Assembly (NCBI GenBank): GCA_009840595.1
Contig: VXNK01000038.1
Coordinates: 21,237 to 85,236 of the forward strand
From: Rhodospirillaceae bacterium
GTDB taxonomy: Bacteria; Pseudomonadota; Alphaproteobacteria; Bin65
Reading direction: 5' to 3'
Length of the DNA stretch: 64,000 bases
The notes beneath the pieces are model-generated. The model searched no databases and was not told where the DNA came from. It worked only from the letters and a program-made list of their open reading frames with translations. Of the stretch, positions 26,418 through 35,924 are shown one piece after another. How positions within the stretch are numbered: the stretch's first letter is position 1; every line of letters starts with the position of its first letter. The translations under genes were made by a program, and so were the position numbers.

Positions 26418-28766
26418 TCAGCTCTGGCCTATGACCACATCGTGATCCCTGGCGTAACCGGCGAGCCGGTTACGCAACGAATGTTCGCCGACGCCGAGCA
26501 GCCGGCCGGCGAAATCCTCCAGCCGGCCGACGTCCAGGCTGCGCACCATCGCCTTGACCGGGCCGATGGCGGCGGCCGACATGGAAAGCCGCCGAACGCC
26601 GAGTCCGATCAGCGTCATGGCCTCCAGCGGCACGCCCGCCATTTCTCCGCACACGGTCAGCGGCACGCCCGTGCCGCTGCGCGCCGCACGACAATGTTCC
26701 ACGATCTGCCGCACCATCGCAAGGAAAGCCGGCGACAGCGGATCGTAGCGGCCGGAAAGTCGCGGATTGCCCCGGTCGCTGGCGAACATGAACTGAAGCA
26801 GGTCGTTGCTGCCGAGCGAAACGAAATCGGCCCGCTCGACCAGCGCGGGCAACTGCCAGACCAGCGCGGGCACCTCGAGCATAACGCCGACAGACAGCTT
26901 TTCCGGCAGCAGGTTGCCGCCCGCCCGGGCCCGGTCCAGTTCCATATCGACGAGGCCGCGCGCGGTTTCGAATTCCGCCAGATCGGAGATCATCGGGAAC
27001 ATCAGGTTGAGCGATTGCCCGGCCGTCGCCCGGATCATGGCGCGCAACTGGTGGCGCAGAATGGCCGGCCGGTCCAGGCCAATCCGGATGGCCCGCCAGC
27101 CCATCGCGGGGTTGTCGTCCTTCGGCTCGCGCAGATAGGGCAGCGCCTTGTCGCCGCCGATATCCAGGGTGCGGAAAACGACGGGCGCGCCTTCCGCCGC
27201 CGCCAGGACGCGCATGTAGATTTCGGCCTGCTCGCCGACGTCGGGGAAGCTCTGGCGGACCATGAACGGGATTTCGGTGCGGTACAGGCCGACGCCGTCC
27301 ACCCCGTGGGCGGAAAAGTCGTTCAGCTCGACCAGCAGCCCGGCATTCTGGTTAAGGGAAATGCGCACCCCGTCCCGGCTGACCGGCTCGACATCGTGCA
27401 GCGCGGCATAGAGCGCCCGGCGCTCTGCCCGGTCGCGCACGCCGGTTTCGAACAGGGTGCGGACATTCTCGGTCGGCCGCACGAACACCTGGGCATTGTC
27501 GGCATCGAGGATGACCGGGTCGCCCGCCTCGACGCGGCCGAGGCAGCCGGCGACCCGGCCGACGACCGGGATATCCATCGCCCGGGCCATGATGGCGACA
27601 TGAGCGCTGGGCGAGCCCTCCTCCAGAACGATCCCGCACAGCCGGTCGGCGTCGTAGTCCAGCAATTCGGCGGGGCCCAGGTTCCGGGCAAAGACGATCA
27701 TCCGTTCCGCCTCCGGTCTGTCGGGCGGTGCGGGGGCGTCGCTGGAGGCCGAAAGATGCTGCAGCAGGCGGTTGCCGAGATCGTCGAAATCCGCCATCCG
27801 GGCGCGCAGATAGGAATCCTGGATCGACGCCATGCGCGCGCTCGTCGCCTCCTGGACCTTGGCGACGGCGGCATCGGCGGTCAGCCCCTCGCCGATCGCC
27901 TCGCGGATACGGCGCTGCCAGCCCCGGTCCTCGGCGATCAGGCGGTAGGTTTCGAGGATCTCCCGGCTCTCGGAACCGCTCTCCAGCCGGTCATCCGACA
28001 GCATGACGTCCAGCGCGTCGTACATCGACGCCAGCGCCGCGTTGAGCCGCTCCTCTTCGAGCTCCGGGTCCTCGGCCACAACATTGACGATACGCGGCCG
28101 GTCGCGATGGATGACGGCCTCGCCGGTCGCCGGGCCGCCGTGCAGCTTCAGCCCGGTCAGGCGCAGGGGCAGCAACGCGATGCCGTCGGCCTCGCGCAGT
28201 TCGTCCCGGCTGACCAGATCGCCGGACCCGACCATCTCGGCCACGACCATGGCCACGGTCTGGAGGGTCTCGACCTCTTCGTCGGTATAATGGCGCCGGG
28301 TGCGGTTCTGCACCGCCAGCACGCCGACGACGCGGCTGTTGCGCAGCACCGGCACGCCCATCATCGAATGGTAGATTTCCTCGCCGGTTTCCGGCCGGTA
28401 GGCGAAACCGGGATGGGCCTGGGCGTCGGACAACGCGATCGGCCGGGCGCGCGCGGCGACGTCGCCGATCACGCCCTCGCCGATGCGCAGGCGGGTCTTG
28501 TGGACCGCCTCCTTGTTCAGCCCTTCGGTGGCATAGAGTTCCAGCACGTCGCCGGCGCGGCGCAGGTAGAGCGAGCACACCTCGGCCACCATGTTGGCCG
28601 CGATCAGGGCGACGATCCTGTCGAGCCGCGCCTGGTTCGAAATCGTCCGGGCCCCGGCCATGACGTCGCGGATCCGCCGCAGCAGCCGCCGGATGTCCGA
28701 CAGCCCGCCGGCCGGCAGCCGCGGCGCCGCGCCCATGCCGTCGGTCGATCCGGGCAGTTCGGTCAT
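26418..28766 (-). CDS. ptsP: Phosphoenolpyruvate--protein phosphotransferase PtsP (EI-Ntr)
   Basis: First enzyme of the nitrogen-type PTS: it transfers phosphate from PEP to HPr. 782 residues. An N-terminal GAF domain (about 40-185, RIGEGVIGDVAARARPI, GVPVLRNSRVVGVLAVQ) senses small ligands, glutamine in some species. The EI part has the phospho-histidine H389 in GSPSAHVAIMARAM and the PEP-binding barrel with VFRTLDIGGDK, SLGSNDLLQFMFA and LTVCGEMAG. The HPr encoded at 16140-16412 is its likely acceptor; EIIA-Ntr (ptsN) is not in this window. It is 82 bases downstream of lysC on the same strand. Confidence 0.96.
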   Translation of the reverse strand: MTELPGSTDGMGAAPRLPAGGLSDIRRLLRRIRDVMAGARTISNQARLDRIVALIAANMVAEVCSLYLRRAGDVLELYATEGLNKEAVHKTRLRIGEGVIGDVAARARPIALSDAQAHPGFAYRPETGEEIYHSMMGVPVLRNSRVVGVLAVQNRTRRHYTDEEVETLQTVAMVVAEMVGSGDLVSRDELREADGIALLPLRLTGLKLHGGPATGEAVIHRDRPRIVNVVAEDPELEEERLNAALASMYDALDVMLSDDRLESGSESREILETYRLIAEDRGWQRRIREAIGEGLTADAAVAKVQEATSARMASIQDSYLRARMADFDDLGNRLLQHLSASSDAPAPPDRPEAERMIVFARNLGPAELLDYDADRLCGIVLEEGSPSAHVAIMARAMDIPVVGRVAGCLGRVEAGDPVILDADNAQVFVRPTENVRTLFETGVRDRAERRALYAALHDVEPVSRDGVRISLNQNAGLLVELNDFSAHGVDGVGLYRTEIPFMVRQSFPDVGEQAEIYMRVLAAAEGAPVVFRTLDIGGDKALPYLREPKDDNPAMGWRAIRIGLDRPAILRHQLRAMIRATAGQSLNLMFPMISDLAEFETARGLVDMELDRARAGGNLLPEKLSVGVMLEVPALVWQLPALVERADFVSLGSNDLLQFMFASDRGNPRLSGRYDPLSPAFLAMVRQIVEHCRAARSGTGVPLTVCGEMAGVPLEAMTLIGLGVRRLSMSAAAIGPVKAMVRSLDVGRLEDFAGRLLGVGEHSLRNRLAGYARDHDVVIGQS

Positions 28767-28848
28767 GGCAGGACCGCTTCCTTTCCCGCTTCCCCGGCCA
28801 TGCAGCCCGGCCCCGGCGCCCGCCGGCCGGGCGGCGCGGACCGGCCGG

Positions 28849-30069
28849 CTACACCGCGTCCAGGCCGTAGGCCGAATGCAGCGCGCGCAGCGCCAGTTCG
28901 GTATATTCCTCGGCGATCAGGACGCTCACCTTGATCTCGGACGTCGAGATCACCTGAATGTTGATGCCCTTTTCGGCCAGGGTCCTGAACATCCGCTGGG
29001 CGACGCCGGCATGGCTGCGCATGCCGACGCCGATCACCGACACCTTGACGACATTCGCGTCGTGGTCGAGCCGGGCGTAGCCGATCGCGTCGCGCGACCG
29101 CTTTATGGCGTCGATGGCGCGCTGATGGTCGCCCTCCGGTACGGTGAAGGTGATATCCGTCTCTTCGCCGTCCTCCGAAACGTTTTGAACGATCATATCG
29201 ACATTGATCATCGCGTCGGCAAGGGGCCCGAAAATGGCGGCGGCCACGCCCGGCTTGTCGGCGACCCGCGCGACGGTGATCTTGGCCTCGTCGCGGCTGT
29301 AGGCGATACCGCTGATGATTTCCTGTTCCACGATCTCGTCCTCGTCCACGACCAGCGTCCCCGGCACGTCCTCGAAGGAGGACAGCACCTGGATGCGCAC
29401 ATGGTGCTTCATGCCCATTTCGACGGCCCGGGTCTGCAGCACCTTGGCGCCCTGGGACGCGCTTTCCAGCATTTCCTCGTAGGTGATCCGCTCCAGCTTG
29501 CGCGCCTTCGCCACAATGCGCGGATCGCAGGTATAGACGCCGTCGACATCGGTAAAGATATCGCAGCGGTCGGCGTTCAGCGCCGCGGCCAGTGCAACCG
29601 CGGAAGTATCGGAACCGCCGCGGCCCAACGTGGTGATACGGCCCTCGGGGGATATGCCCTGGAAGCCCGGCACGATGGCGACGCGCCCGGCCTCCAGGTC
29701 CGCTTCCAGCCCGGCGGTATCGATGGTTTCGATACGCGCCTTGGCGTGCGCGCCGTCGGTCCGTATCGGCAATTGCCAGCTCGTCCAGGAGCGCGCGGGA
29801 ATGCCCAGTTCCCCGAGCACGATCGCCAGCAGGCCGATCGTGACCTGCTCGCCGGCCGAGACCACGACGTCGTATTCGCGGGGGTCCGCCGCCGGCGCCG
29901 CCTCGCGGGTCCAGGCGACGAGTTGGTCGGTCGTCCCCGCCATCGCCGACAGGACGACCGCCACCTCGTTGCCGGCCGCCGCCTCGCGCTGCACCCGCGC
30001 CGCGACATTGCGGAGGCGTTCGATGTCGCCGACGGAAGTGCCGCCGAATTTCTGAACGATGCGCGCCAT
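28849..30069 (-). CDS. lysC: Aspartate kinase
   Basis: Phosphorylates aspartate at the head of the lysine, methionine, threonine and diaminopimelate pathways. 406 residues. Catalytic domain motifs are VQKFGGTSVGDIERL, VVVSAGEQVTIGLLA, LGRGGSDTSAVALAAAL and FTDVDGVYTCDPRIV. Two ACT domains follow (about 265-335 and 345-406, KITVARVADKPGVAA and VSVIGVGMRSHAGVA), so it is expected to be feedback regulated by lysine and/or threonine. The ATG at 30069 starts exactly at the conserved core. It is divergent from ubiG with 108 bases between starts, an arrangement conserved in alphaproteobacteria. Confidence 0.97.
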   Translation of the reverse strand: MARIVQKFGGTSVGDIERLRNVAARVQREAAAGNEVAVVLSAMAGTTDQLVAWTREAAPAADPREYDVVVSAGEQVTIGLLAIVLGELGIPARSWTSWQLPIRTDGAHAKARIETIDTAGLEADLEAGRVAIVPGFQGISPEGRITTLGRGGSDTSAVALAAALNADRCDIFTDVDGVYTCDPRIVAKARKLERITYEEMLESASQGAKVLQTRAVEMGMKHHVRIQVLSSFEDVPGTLVVDEDEIVEQEIISGIAYSRDEAKITVARVADKPGVAAAIFGPLADAMINVDMIVQNVSEDGEETDITFTVPEGDHQRAIDAIKRSRDAIGYARLDHDANVVKVSVIGVGMRSHAGVAQRMFRTLAEKGINIQVISTSEIKVSVLIAEEYTELALRALHSAYGLDAV

Positions 30070-30177
30070 CGGAAATCCCGGGGGTAAGGCGGACGGAACG
30101 GGTCGGGCCCGGTCGTTTGCCGCCGGTCTGGCGCGCCCTACATATGGGGGCGTCTGGATCAGGGCAACCGGGGCGTC

Positions 30178-30963
30178 ATGGCCCGAACACCGAAAGATCG
30201 CCGCAGCGAAGCCCCGCCATCGGGCGCAACCGGTGCGACCGTCGACGAAGCCGAGATCGCGCGCTTCGCCGCCCTGGCCGGAGAATGGTGGGATCCGCGC
30301 GGCCGGTTCGCGCCGCTGCATCGCATGAACCCGGCGCGGCTGCGCCCGATCCGCGATGCGATCTGCCGCAATTTCGGGCGCGATCCGAATGGGGCGCGAC
30401 CGTTCGACGGCCTGCGCATCGTCGATCTCGGCTGCGGCGGCGGCCTGGTCTGCGAGCCGATGGCGCGGCTGGGCGCCGATGTGACCGGGATCGACGCCGG
30501 GTCCGAAGCCGTCGAAATCGCCCGCGCCCACGCCGCGCAATCCGGCCTCGCCATCGATTACCGGCACGATACGGCCGAGGCGCTGGCCGGGGCCGGCGAG
30601 GCGTTCGATATCGTGCTGAACCTGGAGGTCGTCGAGCATGTGTCGGACGCCGGCGCCTTCATGGCGGCGGCCGGCGCCCTGGTGAAGCCGGGCGGCCTCC
30701 AGATCGTCGCCACGCTCAACCGCACGCTGCGATCTATGGCGCTGGGTGTCGTGGCGGCGGAATACGTCCTGCGCTGGGTCCCGCCCGGCACCCACGACTG
30801 GCGCCGATTCCTGCGGCCGTCGGAGGTCGCGGCGCATCTGCGGGCGGCCGGTTTGAGCGTCGAGCGCGCCATCGGCCTGACCTACAGCCCTTTGACCGAC
30901 AGCTGGCGGGAGAGCGGCGACCTCGGCGTCAACTATATGATGGTGGCGCAGAGGGCCGCGTGA
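30178..30963 (+). CDS. ubiG: Ubiquinone biosynthesis O-methyltransferase UbiG
   Basis: SAM-dependent methyltransferase carrying out both O-methylations in ubiquinone synthesis. 261 residues. EIARFAALAGEWWDPRGRFAPLH is shown in part (FAALAGEWWDP) and is typical of UbiG; SAM motif I is VDLGCGGGLVCEPMA, followed by DIVLNLEVVEHV and the membrane-associating segment GTHDWRRFLRPSEV. It is divergent from lysC. ubiE and ubiB of the same pathway lie at 46204-48494. Confidence 0.96.
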   Translation: MARTPKDRRSEAPPSGATGATVDEAEIARFAALAGEWWDPRGRFAPLHRMNPARLRPIRDAICRNFGRDPNGARPFDGLRIVDLGCGGGLVCEPMARLGADVTGIDAGSEAVEIARAHAAQSGLAIDYRHDTAEALAGAGEAFDIVLNLEVVEHVSDAGAFMAAAGALVKPGGLQIVATLNRTLRSMALGVVAAEYVLRWVPPGTHDWRRFLRPSEVAAHLRAAGLSVERAIGLTYSPLTDSWRESGDLGVNYMMVAQRAA

Positions 30964-31035
30964 ACGGCGAAGCCCGGCCGGCCGGCAGATCGGATTTCCG
31001 GCCCGGCCGGCGCCCGGCACCGAAAACGGGTGGGA

Positions 31036-34000
31036 TCACTCCGCCGCCACGGCGACGGCGTCGGGCGCAGCGGCGCGCGGACGGAAGGTGCGGACGACCA
31101 GGGCCAGCAGCGACGGGATGATCAGCAGGGTCAGCACCGCCGACAGCGCCAGCCCGCCGAGCACGACCGAACCGAGCCCGCGATAGAGTTCCGAGCCGGC
31201 GCCGGGGAACACGACCAGCGGCGCCATGCCGATTACGCTGGTCATGGTCGACATGAAGATCGGCCGCATCCGGTGGCGGGTCGCCACGAGGATGGCGCTC
31301 CGCGGTTCCATGCCGTGGTCGCGGGCCAGGCGGAGCGTCCCGTCGACCAGCAGGATCGCGTTGTTGACCACCGTGCCGATCAGGATGACGAAGCCGAGCA
31401 GCGTCAGCATGTCGAGCGGCTGGCGCACATATTCGTTGAGCAGCGCGAGGCCGAGGATGCCGCCGGCGGTCGCCAGGGGCACCGAGAAGATGATGATGAA
31501 GGGATAGAGGAAGCTTTCGAACAGGACGGCCATCACCAGATAGACGATGATGACCGCCATCAGGAGCTGCCAGACCATGGCGTTCCAGGTGCGTGTCAAC
31601 TGGTCCGCCTCGCCCGACAGGCTGATCTTCACGCCCTCCGGCAAGCCCTGGTCTTCGAGCGCCGGGATCACCTTCTGGCGCAGGATGTCCATCGCGGCCT
31701 CGAGCGCGAGTTCCTTGGTGGGGCTGATTTCCAGCGTGACCGTCCGAGTACGCTCGGTATGGCGGATTTCGGTGGCGCCGGACGTCACTTCGACTCGTGC
31801 CAGCGAGCGTACCGGCACAATTTTGCCGGACGGCGTTACGACGGGAATGCTCTCGATCCCCTGCGTCGTCCGAATGCCCCGTTTCGGACCGGTCAGCATC
31901 AGGTCCGTGCGCCGGCCGCCGACGGTGACCTGGGCGACGCGCAGGCCGTCGTTGAACGCATCGATGGTCGCGGCCAGGTCGCGCGCATGGACGCCGGCTT
32001 CGTCGAGCCGGGTCCGGTCCGGGGTCACCTTGACTTCCGGCGCGCCGAGGCTGAGGCCGGGCCGCGGCCGGATCTGTGTGCCGCCGCTGCGCGGCAGGAA
32101 GCGGTTGATCAGGAAGAAGGCCTGCTGGGCCACTTCGAGATTCCGCGCCAGATCCGGTCCCGAGACATCGAAATTGATGATGCGGCCGCCGCCGATGCCC
32201 CGGCCGAACAGCGAAGGCTGGAAGGTCCGGCCGAAGGTGCCGGGCTCCTTGCGCAGGGTCCTCTGGATAATCGGAATCAGTTCGCCGGCGCGGTTCGGAT
32301 CGGCCGCGGCGGCGCCAACCACCGTCAACGTGTTGCGCGCGACGAAGAAAAAGCGCGAAATCTGCGGTGGCCCCTCGGGCGTCCGGCTTTTCTCGTTCAG
32401 ACCGAGCCAGACACCGAACCGTTCCGCCAGGGCGGCGACCCCCGACACGCGGCGCTGCACGACGGTGCCTTCGGGGGCGAGATAGGACCGCAGTTCCGCC
32501 TCCACGCTGCGCGCGATTTCGGTCACCGTGTCCAGATTGTAGCCCGGCGGCGGCAACGACAGGGCGATGACCAGGTTGCGGTTGCCGGTCGGCAGATATT
32601 CCAGCTTCGGCAGCAGCTTCCATGTCGCGAAGGCCGCCCCGCCGCACACCGTCGCGGCCACCAGAAAGGCCAGGATGCGGTAGGACACGACCAGTTCGGT
32701 GAACTTCAGGATGAGCCAGGCGAAGAGCCGGGCGAAATGATCGATCCCGGGCAGCGGCAGGCGGAACGGCGCGGGAGCCGGTGCCTGCCGCGTCTCGTCC
32801 GCCGGCGCCGCCGCCGGTCTGCGCCGGCGGCGCGATGATCGAGATGCTCGGCGGGTCGGCAGCAGCCAGTTGGCCAGCGCCGGGATCAGAGTGACGGCGA
32901 CCAGCAGGGACAGGATGACCGAGACCGAGATGGCGACCGCGATATCGCGGAACAGCTGGCCGACCTCCAGTTCCAGCACCAGAATCGGAATGAACACCAT
33001 CACCGTGGTCAGCGCCGAGACCAGGATAGCGCCCCACACCTGGCTCGCCCCTTCGTAGGCGGCCTGCCGGATCGGTTTGCCCTGTTCCTTCAGGCGGTAG
33101 ATGTTTTCCAGTACGACGATCGCGGCGTCGACGACCATGCCGACAGCAAAGGCGATGCCGGCGAGCGAGATGACGTTGATCGAACGGCCGAGCGCCGCCA
33201 TGGCGACGAAGGAGCCGATGACCGACACCGGAATCGCCAGCGAGATCACCAGCGTCGCCCGGGGCGAGCGCAGGAAGAGCAGCAGGATCAACGCCGCCAG
33301 CACACCGCCGACCCAGATATTCTGCGTCACCAGCGCAATGGCGGAATGGATATAGTCGGTCTCGTCATAGACCTGGTCGGCGTGCAGGCCGGCCGGGTTC
33401 AGGACCGTCCGGTTGAGTTCCGCCACCTTCGTGCGGACCCGGCCCATCACTTCGATGACGTTGGCCCCGGTGTCGCGCAGGACGTTGAACACCAGAGCCG
33501 GATGGCCGCTGGCGCGGATGCTCGCCGTCGGGTCCTTGTAGCCGAACCGGACATCCGCGATATCGCCCAGGGTGACCCGGGCGACGCGTCCCGTCGCCTT
33601 GTCCTCGATCGTGCGGATGAGCACGCTCCGCGCCGCGCTCGTTGCGGTCAGTTCGCCTTCGAAGCGCACGACGTAGCGCCGCTTGCCCTCGTTCACCTCG
33701 CCGGCCGACAGCGCGATGTTGGCGCGTTGCAGGGCGGCGATGACCGCCGGAATGGTCAGGCCGTATTTCGCCATCTCCGTCGGCTGTACGACGATACGCA
33801 ATTCCTTCGCGCTGCCGCCGTAGAAATTGGTTCCGGAGACGCCCTCGAGACGCTCCATGCGTTCGATGACGAAATCCTCGATGAAATCGCCATAGGTATG
33901 GACCGGACGGCTGTTGCCCTTGAGCCGGGTGACGACGAACCAGGCGATGGGGTTGTCTTCCGAGCCCCGGGTCTGGATTTGCGGCCGTTGTGCCTCTTCC

Positions 34001-34356
34001 GGATAGCCGATGACCCGGTCGAGCCGGTTGGCGACCAGCAGGATGGCCCGGTCCATGTTCTGGCCGATCTGGAATTCGAGCGTGATTCGGGATCTTCCGG
34101 TCGACGCGGTCGAAACGACCCTCTCGACCCCCTCGACCCCCTTCAGGACTTCTTCCTGGCGGTTCAGGATTTCCCGCTCGATCTCGGCCGGGGCGGCGCC
34201 GGGCCACCGCGTCGTGATCGACAGGTTGGGCTTGCGGACGTCCGGCGTCAGCTGGATCGGAATCTGCTGCAGCGCCACGAAGCCGAACATGACGATCATC
34301 AGGACGCCGGCAATGACCGCAACCGGCCGTTCCAGCGCTATTCGGATCAGGTTCAC
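31036..34356 (-). CDS. RND-family efflux pump permease (HAE1/AcrB-like)
   Basis: Inner-membrane proton-driven exporter of 1106 residues with twelve transmembrane helices and two large periplasmic loops. It begins with the family pattern LIRIALERPVAVIAGVLMI and IQLTPDVRKPNLSI. Transmembrane helix 4 contains AVGMVVDAAIVVLENIYR; only the first Asp of the usual Asp pair is present. An Arg/Pro/Ala-rich insertion of about 35 residues at about 497-535 lengthens the central cytoplasmic segment. The GTG start at 34356 lies one base after the adaptor gene's stop, so the two genes are coupled. The substrate is unknown; no outer-membrane channel gene is adjacent. Confidence 0.92.
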   Translation of the reverse strand: MNLIRIALERPVAVIAGVLMIVMFGFVALQQIPIQLTPDVRKPNLSITTRWPGAAPAEIEREILNRQEEVLKGVEGVERVVSTASTGRSRITLEFQIGQNMDRAILLVANRLDRVIGYPEEAQRPQIQTRGSEDNPIAWFVVTRLKGNSRPVHTYGDFIEDFVIERMERLEGVSGTNFYGGSAKELRIVVQPTEMAKYGLTIPAVIAALQRANIALSAGEVNEGKRRYVVRFEGELTATSAARSVLIRTIEDKATGRVARVTLGDIADVRFGYKDPTASIRASGHPALVFNVLRDTGANVIEVMGRVRTKVAELNRTVLNPAGLHADQVYDETDYIHSAIALVTQNIWVGGVLAALILLLFLRSPRATLVISLAIPVSVIGSFVAMAALGRSINVISLAGIAFAVGMVVDAAIVVLENIYRLKEQGKPIRQAAYEGASQVWGAILVSALTTVMVFIPILVLELEVGQLFRDIAVAISVSVILSLLVAVTLIPALANWLLPTRRASRSSRRRRRPAAAPADETRQAPAPAPFRLPLPGIDHFARLFAWLILKFTELVVSYRILAFLVAATVCGGAAFATWKLLPKLEYLPTGNRNLVIALSLPPPGYNLDTVTEIARSVEAELRSYLAPEGTVVQRRVSGVAALAERFGVWLGLNEKSRTPEGPPQISRFFFVARNTLTVVGAAAADPNRAGELIPIIQRTLRKEPGTFGRTFQPSLFGRGIGGGRIINFDVSGPDLARNLEVAQQAFFLINRFLPRSGGTQIRPRPGLSLGAPEVKVTPDRTRLDEAGVHARDLAATIDAFNDGLRVAQVTVGGRRTDLMLTGPKRGIRTTQGIESIPVVTPSGKIVPVRSLARVEVTSGATEIRHTERTRTVTLEISPTKELALEAAMDILRQKVIPALEDQGLPEGVKISLSGEADQLTRTWNAMVWQLLMAVIIVYLVMAVLFESFLYPFIIIFSVPLATAGGILGLALLNEYVRQPLDMLTLLGFVILIGTVVNNAILLVDGTLRLARDHGMEPRSAILVATRHRMRPIFMSTMTSVIGMAPLVVFPGAGSELYRGLGSVVLGGLALSAVLTLLIIPSLLALVVRTFRPRAAAPDAVAVAAE

Positions 34357-34357
34357 G

Positions 34358-35731
34358 TCAGTTCGCCGGGGGGCGCTCTGCCGGGCTGCGGTTTCCGGGA
34401 CGGGTATTGGCGGCAGTGCCCATCAGCGGGCGATGGCGCACCGGCTGGCCCGGCCGCAGCCGTTCGTTGCCGCGCACGACCGTGACGTCGCCCGGCGCCA
34501 GGCCGGCCAGGACGACGAACCGCGTGCCGATCGCCGCGCCCAGCTCTACCGTGCGCGGCACGGCGCGGCCGCCCTTGACCACGAAAACCAGCCGCCGGTC
34601 GCCGCGATTGACGATCGCATCCTTGTGGACCGAAACCGCGACGCGGGCAGCGCCGACCGGCACATCGACGGTCAGCGACTGGTTGATGGACAGGCGCCCC
34701 TGCGGCGCGGCACCCAGCGGCAGGAAACGGACGGCCTGGGTGCGCGTCAGCGCATTCTGCATCGGCAGCACGGTCCGCACCCGCGCCTGGCGAGGCACGC
34801 CGCCGTCGCGCAGCCGGAAAGTAACGATCGTGCCGGGCCGCAGGCCGCGCAGGCGGTCGGCCGGCACATCGGCCTCGACTTCCACTTCGGTGTCGTTGAG
34901 CAGTTCGACGACCGCCGCGCCGTCTTTCAGGTAGGCGCCCAGTTCGGTCGCCTTGCGCACCACGACGCCGTCGTAGGGGGCGGTCACGATCGCTCCTTCG
35001 ATCGCCAGCCGGACAAGCCGGACATTGGCCCGGGCGCGGGCGACGCGATGCACCGCCGTGTCGTAGCGCGACCGGGCGAAGGCGGCGGACCGGTTGGTGC
35101 GCAATGCCTCGAACCGTTTGAGTTCCTGCTCGGCGAGCTTCAGTTCCGCCGATTCGTAGGCCAGACGCGCTTCCGTTGAAGAAGTGTCCTGACGCGCCAG
35201 GACCTGGCCGCGTTTCACGCGGTCGCCGATCGCGACATCGATCGCGACGACCGAGCCGGAAACCCGGGCCGCGACTACGCCCTTGCGGGTTGCGACGATC
35301 CGTCCGATCACCGGTTCGGTCTGGGTCAGCGGGCCCTTGAGGACCCGGTCGACGCCGACGAACATCGGCGGCCGGCCCCCGGCGCCGCCGGGACGCCCCT
35401 GCCGGCCCGGGCCGGAGCCCCCGCCGGCGCGGCGGCGCTTGTCCTGCCGGTCCGGACTGCCGGGTTTACCGCCCCGGTTTGCGCCCCAACCCGGTTTGGT
35501 TCCGCCGGGCGCATCGCCCCGCGGCCGGCCCTTTTGCCAATCCCGCTTCCCGTTCCGCTGCCAGTCCTGCTTCTGGGACTGCTTCTGGGCCTGCTTTTGA
35601 GCCTGGGGACCGGTACTGGCTTCGGCGGCGCCGGCTTCGGGCGCCGCAGCGGCAAGGCAAAGCAGCGCCGCCGCTCCCGCGAGCAGCGGACGCGCCGCAC
35701 CGGACCAGCGCGTTCTCGATGCCGAACTCAA
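34358..35731 (-). CDS. RND efflux periplasmic adaptor (membrane fusion protein)
   Basis: Links the RND permease to an outer-membrane channel. From the TTG at 35731 the protein has 457 residues with a signal peptide (ARPLLAGAAALLCLAAAAPEA, shown in part: LLAGAAALLCLAAAA), then a low-complexity Gly/Arg/Lys/Gln-rich stretch (residues 41-121 with QKQ repeats). The barrel-sandwich and hairpin follow (RVSGSVVAIDVAIGDRVKRGQVLA, in parts), then GAIVTAPYDGVVVRKATELGAY and a beta-barrel/proximal domain. The TTG is inferred: it is the only plausible start just before a signal peptide, and upstream frame would run into the divergent deacetylase gene's region. No strong Shine-Dalgarno is seen. Confidence 0.85.
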   Translation of the reverse strand: MSSASRTRWSGAARPLLAGAAALLCLAAAAPEAGAAEASTGPQAQKQAQKQSQKQDWQRNGKRDWQKGRPRGDAPGGTKPGWGANRGGKPGSPDRQDKRRRAGGGSGPGRQGRPGGAGGRPPMFVGVDRVLKGPLTQTEPVIGRIVATRKGVVAARVSGSVVAIDVAIGDRVKRGQVLARQDTSSTEARLAYESAELKLAEQELKRFEALRTNRSAAFARSRYDTAVHRVARARANVRLVRLAIEGAIVTAPYDGVVVRKATELGAYLKDGAAVVELLNDTEVEVEADVPADRLRGLRPGTIVTFRLRDGGVPRQARVRTVLPMQNALTRTQAVRFLPLGAAPQGRLSINQSLTVDVPVGAARVAVSVHKDAIVNRGDRRLVFVVKGGRAVPRTVELGAAIGTRFVVLAGLAPGDVTVVRGNERLRPGQPVRHRPLMGTAANTRPGNRSPAERPPAN

Positions 35732-35924
35732 GGCTCGGTTCCGTTCTCCATCCCCGGGCGCCGACCGGACGGTCTTAAGGCCTTGGCGGCGCCCCGACCC
35801 CGCATGATATGGTGACAAATTGCAATCGATCCACAGGAATCTTTCCGTAACCGGCGGTGCGGGGCGCAGATCCGCAACGTGCAGAACCGCCGGCGCCGGG
35901 CAGTTCCGATATTTCCGAGGGCGC

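Noticed and set aside
30964..31035. GC-rich hairpin between ubiG and the RND gene as a terminator
   Set aside because: CCGGCCGGC-type palindromes pair but no T-run follows on either strand, and such sequence is common in this genome.
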